Position numbers and translations under genes: made by a program. The notes under the pieces were generated by a model, which saw only the letters and a program-made list of their open reading frames with translations, was not told the origin of the DNA and ran no database searches. From positions 26,411,501 to 26,475,500 of the forward strand of contig NC_087257.1 in the NCBI RefSeq assembly GCF_037042905.1: a stretch of 64,000 nt of DNA. The letters run 5' to 3'. Positions within the stretch are counted from its first letter, which is position 1; every line of letters starts with the position of its first letter. This document shows, one piece after another, positions 58,281 through 64,000 of this stretch. The stretch is from Lytechinus pictus. Taxonomy: Eukaryota; Echinodermata; Echinoidea; Temnopleuroida; Toxopneustidae.

Positions 58281-58364
58281 ATAGGAACTCAGCCGCCTCA
58301 GTACTACCTGGATTGACCTTTGATCGGGGGAACACTGAATACCCATATTCTGGTCTAAAATTAT

Positions 58365-58610
58365 CGGTGGTAGTAGTAGTAGTTGTAGTGGTAGTAGTAT
58401 TAGAAGTAGTAGTAGTGTTAGAAGTAGGAGTACTATAGTAGTAGTGGTAGTAGTAATGTAGTTATGATTATAATAATGAAGGTGATGATGATGTTCATAA
58501 TAGTAGTAGTAGTAGTAGTAGTAGTAGCAGCAGCCTAGTAGTATTAGCCTAGTAGCAGTAATAGAAGTCGTAATAGTAGAAGTAGTAGTAGTTCTAGTAG
58601 TAGTAGTTGC

Positions 58611-58654
<44 letters not shown>

Positions 58655-58659
58655 AAGTA

Positions 58660-58712
<53 letters not shown>

Positions 58713-58771
58713 ATAGTAATGATGATAATAATAATGATAAGAAGAAAAAGAAGAAGAAGAAGAAGAAGTAG

Positions 58772-58858
<87 letters not shown>

Positions 58859-58915
58859 CAGCAGCAGTAGTAGTAGTAGTAGTAGTATAGTATTAGAAGT
58901 AGTAGAAGAAGAATG
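58365..58915. repeat. (GTA)n / (TAC)n trinucleotide microsatellite block
   Basis: About 550 bp of GTA repeats with GAA and GAT interruptions, continuing as (ATC)n and (CCT)n to ~59070. Poly-Ser, poly-Val or poly-Tyr frames here are repeat translations. Confidence 0.95.
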
Positions 58916-59394
58916 ATGGTGATGATAATCATCATCACCACCAACACCTCTATCATCCCAATCATCATCATCACCACCACCTCCTCCTCCATCACCACTA
59001 TGGTCATCAATGATGACATCGTCGTCGTCGTCATCATCATCATCATCCTCCTCCTCCTCCTCCTCCTCATTTTGCAGCTCTCACCTACACCATGCATGCA
59101 GTCTACGCGATTTGACTTGTACGCACAGAGCAACGAAACTGCCCCCTCAATCAGCAAATGGTTTTCTATCTTCTCTCGACCTCTGACATGTCAGCTTTTC
59201 ACTGATCAATATGAAAAACAAGATGATAAGAATCGTATGTTGATGTTTTAGTTGGGGATTAAATCGAAAAATTCGCAATTAACGGATATATAAAAAGTGG
59301 AATGCATCATCATTGAATATTTTTCAGTTTGAAATCGTTGCTACGTTATCTATTCATGAGCGATCGGAGACGGTTTCCATGTGCCAACCTTTGG

Positions 59395-59463
59395 CCCCTC
59401 CCACTTTTCTAATTTCCATTCATTTGCATAATAAGGTCAAAGTTACTACCTGAGCTGTCCAAT
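59395..59463 (+). promoter_or_regulatory. Promoter-like cluster: GC box, octamer, CCAAT
   Basis: GCCCCTCCCAC (59394-59404), octamer ATTTGCAT (59422-59429) and CCAAT (59459-59463) lie within 70 bp, about 330 bp upstream of the ATG at 59794. An octamer plus CCAAT is found in cell-cycle and histone-type promoters. Site function is not shown. Confidence 0.4.
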
Positions 59464-59793
59464 CAAATTGCAGCTTTGGTGGCAGCCGAGCTCACAGTGT
59501 TGTGGAAATAACTCTAATTTCATTCATTCGATCGGTCACCGTGTGTAATTCTTTACTACGAAAATACACACACATTTTACGCGACACACTTGCATTGCCT
59601 TACTTGCACGCGAAGGAATTTTGAGATCGACGTAATTTTTGTATGGAGCTCCTTAGATAGGTGTGTGAAAAGTCGTCAGAAAATGCTGTGATAAAGCTCT
59701 GGAATAACCTGATATTTTGCAGAAGTGAGAAGGATACTGTGCCCCCAACTTGGCTGAATTTTGCTGTTTCAGATCCATTAGAAAGTTGGAAAT

Positions 59794-60061
59794 ATGTCGA
59801 CACACGGCTCCCAGACAAGATCGAATCGGAGAAATGCCTCGCCTCGAGCTGGTCCGCAGCCGATCAGGGCCACCTTACCTTTCACATTGCGACATGGACA
59901 AGGGAGTCCTACGCGGCCCAGTGGACGAAGATCAAGTCCTGGCATTCCTGGTCCGGCTTCATCGCCGACACAGCCATGGTCCACAACAAATGGGAATGAA
60001 CAACATAAAACCAAACATAGAACTTCACCCGAGAGGAGCCCAAGTTCCCCTGGTTTTAAAG
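59794..60061 (+). CDS. Probable first coding exon of an unidentified gene (partial)
   Basis: ATG with A at -3, 89 codons, then the donor AAAG|GTAGAC (phase 1). A strong acceptor (TTTTGCTGTTTCAG) at 59772 suggests a 5' UTR intron just before. The product is a disordered, Ser/Pro/Arg/Thr-rich N-terminus (MSTHGSQTRSNRRNASPRAG and on to TSPERSPSSPGFK). No domain can be recognised. All three plus frames are open here, so the frame choice rests on the ATG, composition and donor. A following exon may start at 63964. Confidence 0.45.
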
Positions 60062-60167
60062 GTAGACATCAATCAATTATTCAGAAAATGTCAGAGAGAG
60101 AAAGTAAAAGAGAGAGTGAAAAAAAAAAGTGGGGGAGTAGCCAGCAGTCAGGACTCTGCTCATTTTA

Positions 60168-60862
60168 GAGAGTAAAAATCATTTACTAACGTGTGCTTAC
60201 TGTTTTAGTGTTACCGTTTACGGGGCCAGGGATTGCGTCCCATTCATGTGCGTGGACTGAAAAAAAATGAAATTTTTGCCCCCGAGATTTCTACTCTCTT
60301 CCTAAAACTAAAAGTAAGTCTAGAATCTAGCCCTAAATGATAAATCTTTTAAATCATTTACTTGTAGGGCCTATCCCATTTTAATGGGATACAACTTCAT
60401 TTCCGACATTTAGTCTAGATCTATATGACATTTATTTCATTTTTAGACAAGTAGATCTAGGGTCTATTCATTACAAAAAACGAGAAAAATGTTTACGTCG
60501 CCATCTTGTTTTCTTTGTTGTTTGCCAAGAGATGCATATTAGAGGATATGCGTCATGTATCTTGGCAAAGAACAAAAAGAAAGAAGATGGTGACATAAAC
60601 ATCGCGGCAGGTTTTCCCCATCTTTTCATAATATTTTCCTCGTTTTTTTTAATGAATTCTTGTTAAAAAATGAAATCGATATCGTACAAATGTCGGAAAT
60701 GAAGATCCCATTTACATGATTTAGGGCTAGATCTTTTAGGAGGAAAGTAGAAATCTCTGGGGCAAAAATTTCATTGTTTTTTTGCGGTACACGCACATGA
60801 ATGGGATGCAATCCCTGGCTCCATGGAGAGTAAGCATAAGTTAGTAAATGATTTTTACTCTC
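60168..60862. mobile_element. Palindromic MITE with GAGAGTAAAAATC ends, TA target
   Basis: GAGAGTAAAAATCATTTACT and AGTAAATGATTTTTACTCTC are exact inverted ends, flanked by TA. The arms pair nearly to the centre, where GCCATCTTGTTTTCTTTG faces CAAAAAGAAAGAAGATGG. It lies in the putative first intron. Confidence 0.9.
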
Positions 60863-61800
60863 TAGGAGCCTCCTGGCTATGGGGGAGGGAAGCAGAAACT
60901 ATTAAAGATAGATCTAGACTAGAGTCTCCAACTAAATCATAAAGTCTAAATAAATTTATCACCCCAGAACAGAATGGCCACACCTGCATCCCAGACTTTA
61001 CAAATACCGTTACAAGAACTGAGAAATGGAGAACCCAGTAAAATGATCTAGATCTCTGTTACTAGATCTAGATCTACATGTTGCAAATTACTACATGATT
61101 TACATTTTTCTTTCTTTTAGTCTTTGTTGGATGGAAGTGAGATAGTTTGTGTGCAAATAATTTAGATAGTCCCTAAAATGCTAAATTATTGTGAGGGGTG
61201 GGGTGGCAATCTTTTTTGGCTCAGCGCTGGAAAATAAATAATAGTGTTTTCCTGTGCAGTCAATATTGGAATTCTGGACCAGTGCACTTGAGCTTTAATT
61301 AGGGGCATCATTTTTTTTTTTTGGGGGGGGGGTGATGGCGACCATGCAGTAATGAGCTGCATGTACTATGAAGTTAACATTACAAATCTATGCATGTACG
61401 GTATGTCACGAAACTTGAACAAGCTGATCATAATTGTGGATGCATTTTTCATTGAAATTGAAGAATCTGATGTACAGTATATATTTCAATCTTTATTTAA
61501 TCAACAACAAAAAAACTATAGGTCAAGGCCTGTAGATAGCGAGATCTAAATTTGTTGTTGTTGAAATTTTAGCCCCCATGACTCCACCCCTATAAAGTCA
61601 GGTTCATTGGTTGGAATAGAGAATGGAGATGACTGCATTGTAATGTGAGAGAGAAGGTGGAAAAGCTGGAGATTGATCTGGATTTATACCAAGTGTAATC
61701 CAGATATCTAGACTAATTCTAATTCTCAAGTTCTAGTTGACGTCCATGTACAGGTAAATCGGCAACTTGAAATCATCAGTTTTTAACTGTTTAATACTAC
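60863..61800. other. Non-coding stretch
   Basis: A poly-T/poly-G run at ~61310-61332. No exon could be supported. Confidence 0.35.
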
Positions 61801-61819
61801 CGTAAGCAATCAATATTGT

Positions 61820-63480
61820 AGGCTACATGTACATGTAGGTAGGGGCATGAAAGGGACGGGGGGGGGGGGGGTGTTGGTTTAAGCTAGATAAAGAATTCAC
61901 ACTGCATTTGTATGCAAGTTATGATCGTCGAAATTCATAATTGTCTTTCAATGCAAAAATATCTACATGTAGTTTAAGATTACATTTACAATTACATGTA
62001 GGCCTACATGTACATGGCCTATTGCTTTACATATTCATGTAGGCTCACATGTGTGTGTGTGGGGGGGGGGGATTTTAATGCTACGGTGCCCTATTTTGCA
62101 ATTTACATTACCATTTGATATCTCGATGTACAGTATAGGCCTACATGTACTCCACCAATTGGTATACATTTGGGCAATTTGAGGCAAAATAGCCCCCAAT
62201 TCCAGTGCTGTCTCTTCATATACATGTACATGCCAAATGACTTCTTTTGAAAAATAAACTTAGTTTTTGTCATAACCCCATTGAATATGTGTGCATAAGA
62301 AATGCATTCAAGCAATAGTAAATTATGGTAATAGCCTTCTGTGTGCCCAAGAGCAAGGAATGTTTTACATACATGTACTGTACATTGCACCACATGTAGA
62401 TCTAACATGTAAGCCTACATGTAGGGCCTACATTACAGTACAGTAGGCCTACTCTTGATTGACATGTATGTGCATGTAGATGTAGAAATAATTGGTGGCC
62501 AAGATGGCACACCTTGGCTTCAATGTGTTTGTCATTGAACTAAGGCAAAATGATTTGGAAAAGGCGTCATTATCATTGGAAAAGGTCACCAAAAGCCAAG
62601 AGGCAAGATGGACAATTTACTCTCTAGTTTAATAGTATAATACCCAATAGGGTCAGTTCTACACATGAGGACATATATGTACATGTACATGAACTTCATG
62701 TAAATGCTCATGCAGGCTAACAGCATGTTGGCTAGTACAGTTTTACCTGTTTTATTTTGTGCATACATGTACATTGTAATGGCAACATTGGAAGTCTTAC
62801 ATGTAGGCCCCTATATTGTACATGTACCGGTACCTGTACCAAGGAATTGCATGTACAGTGCTGATATTGCCAATATATTGGCCTGGTTGCTTGTAGCAAA
62901 ATTGACTTTCTTGGTGAAGGCAGTACTGTATGGCTTTCTGATACGTGTTCATGTGCAGTAAACCTACATGGAGCTGAATGATATTGATAACTCCACGGAC
63001 TACGTGGATGTAGGCCTGCATACATGTACAGTGTAGGCCTACATGTATGTGCTGTACATGTATGTATGCACTGGAATTATAATGATACAAAATACAGAAG
63101 GCCTAGTGGCCTGCATACATTGTACATGTATATTTTGAACTTTTGTGGAGGCCTGTACTGTACATGCATGGAACTATTACACAACACACAGTGCAATGAT
63201 GGCCTACAAATTCTTTGAGCCACAAAAATCAATTGTTTGCTTAGTGATATGTACTGTGGAAATGTTAGAGACCCCTTAATAGGCTTTCTTCTTTTTACCA
63301 ATTCGTGTTCTTCAGTATTCTATTAAGCATCACATTTTAAAAATAATGTCTTTTAGTGACAAGACAGGTCTACATGATACACACAAAAGCTATTGTAGTG
63401 AAAAACATAAGTTTCCATGCATGTGGACAAATCTTGGAAACACACAGGTCTACATGTATATCCATGCCAGGGGCCGTGGA
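61820..63480. repeat. TACATGTA / TGTAGGCCTACA motif-rich region
   Basis: The 8-mer TACATGTA and the palindrome TGTAGGCCTACA recur dozens of times in about 1.6 kb, singly and joined, on a low-complexity background. There is no fixed period, so this is not a simple tandem array. It may be a degraded repeat cluster. Confidence 0.65.
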
Positions 63481-63635
63481 AGCGGGGGGGGGGGGGGGGG
63501 GAGGCTGGATGGGGCTTCAGCCCCCCCCCACTTTTTTCCAAAACCGTGTACAAAAACGTAAAAATGACCATATGATTGTGATTTTTTGTATGGTCAGCCC
63601 CCCCCCCCACGTTGAAAACCGTTCCGCGGCCCCTG
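63468..63635. mobile_element. Small MITE, CAGGGGC-end family (copy 3, inverted)
   Basis: CAGGGGCCGTGGAAGCGG and CCGTTCCGCGGCCCCTG are the ends. The core reads on the minus strand like the copies at 846 and 49795. Confidence 0.85.
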
Positions 63636-63963
63636 CATGCAAACACATCTGTTGAGAAGATTGCCACTTTTGCACCCTTGCTCAGCAAATAGTTTGGTTT
63701 GAAATGTTACATTTTCTGGGAAATTATGTGAAGTCCATATTCTTCGTTCAATAATTCAGTGATTTTTTTCTTCTTTATACTGGGCTCTAATAAATAAAGA
63801 CCTACATGTATTCCTTGCTGCATAAACTACATGCACTGTTCTACACTGCATAAATCTAAGTTGCAATGTTAGTTTTTTTAATCACAACACCACCTGAAAG
63901 AAAATGTTTTCTTTGCGGTTGTACCATTTAAATGTTCTGTTTGTTTGACACTCCTGACAATAG

Positions 63964-64000
63964 AGGAAGGACGAAGGAGTCTGCTCCAAAAAATCTTTGT
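63964..64000 (+). CDS. Possible start of a further exon (edge of window)
   Basis: After an acceptor-like CCTGACAATAG the sequence is open in the phase needed by the donor at 60061 (EEGRRSLLQKIF). Only 37 bases are visible and the pyrimidine tract is weak. Confidence 0.15.

Noticed and set aside
58594-59157. 187-codon minus-strand open frame, the second longest in the window
   Set aside because: Almost entirely poly-Tyr/Leu from (GTA)n and related repeats; no gene-like composition.

Overview
This is a window of animal nuclear genome, AT-rich and gene-poor, with spliced genes, GT-AG introns and a very high density of DNA-transposon fragments, fold-back elements, tRNA-derived SINEs and microsatellites. 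The gene set (a carbonyl reductase, a UMA-domain protein and death-effector-domain proteins) and the repeat style (GGCGGATCC-type inverted ends, long poly-C/poly-G runs, a large fold-back element with subrepeated arms) point to a marine deuterostome invertebrate, most likely an echinoderm such as a sea urchin. That is inference; no species can be assigned from sequence alone.

Layout. 3.4-6.2 kb and 20.5-23.0 kb, both on the minus strand: two paralogous two-exon genes. Each encodes one FADD-like death effector domain (DED) spliced, at the same position and phase, to an unrelated, probably disordered C-terminal exon. Between them, 7.7-10.5 kb is a transposon carrying a GGCGCC-rich tandem array, and 11.3-17.8 kb is a large fold-back element whose ~2.3 kb arms are built of ~200 bp tandem units, with a second Tc1/mariner-like inverted-repeat element inserted in the right arm. 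23.5-29.7 kb is a mosaic of further transposon pieces.

30.2-38.6 kb, minus strand: a complete seven-coding-exon carbonyl-reductase (CBR1/SDR21C-like) gene. All junctions can be reconstructed in frame; one intron uses a GC donor and several introns carry MITEs and a SINE. 38.6-44.8 kb is repeats, including a tandem duplication (41.3-43.9 kb) in which only one copy has SINE insertions. 44.8-46.3 kb, plus strand: a complete two-coding-exon UMAD1-like gene. 46.3-59.4 kb is non-coding, with MITEs, a GGCGGATCC-type transposon (55.2-57.3 kb) and large trinucleotide microsatellites. 59.4-60.06 kb, plus strand: a promoter-like block and a probable first coding exon of a gene that runs out of the window. 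The right edge is rich in a TACATGTA motif and holds a third copy of a small MITE.

The genes are independent transcription units. Only the two DED genes look functionally related, as probable adaptors in apoptosis or innate immunity.
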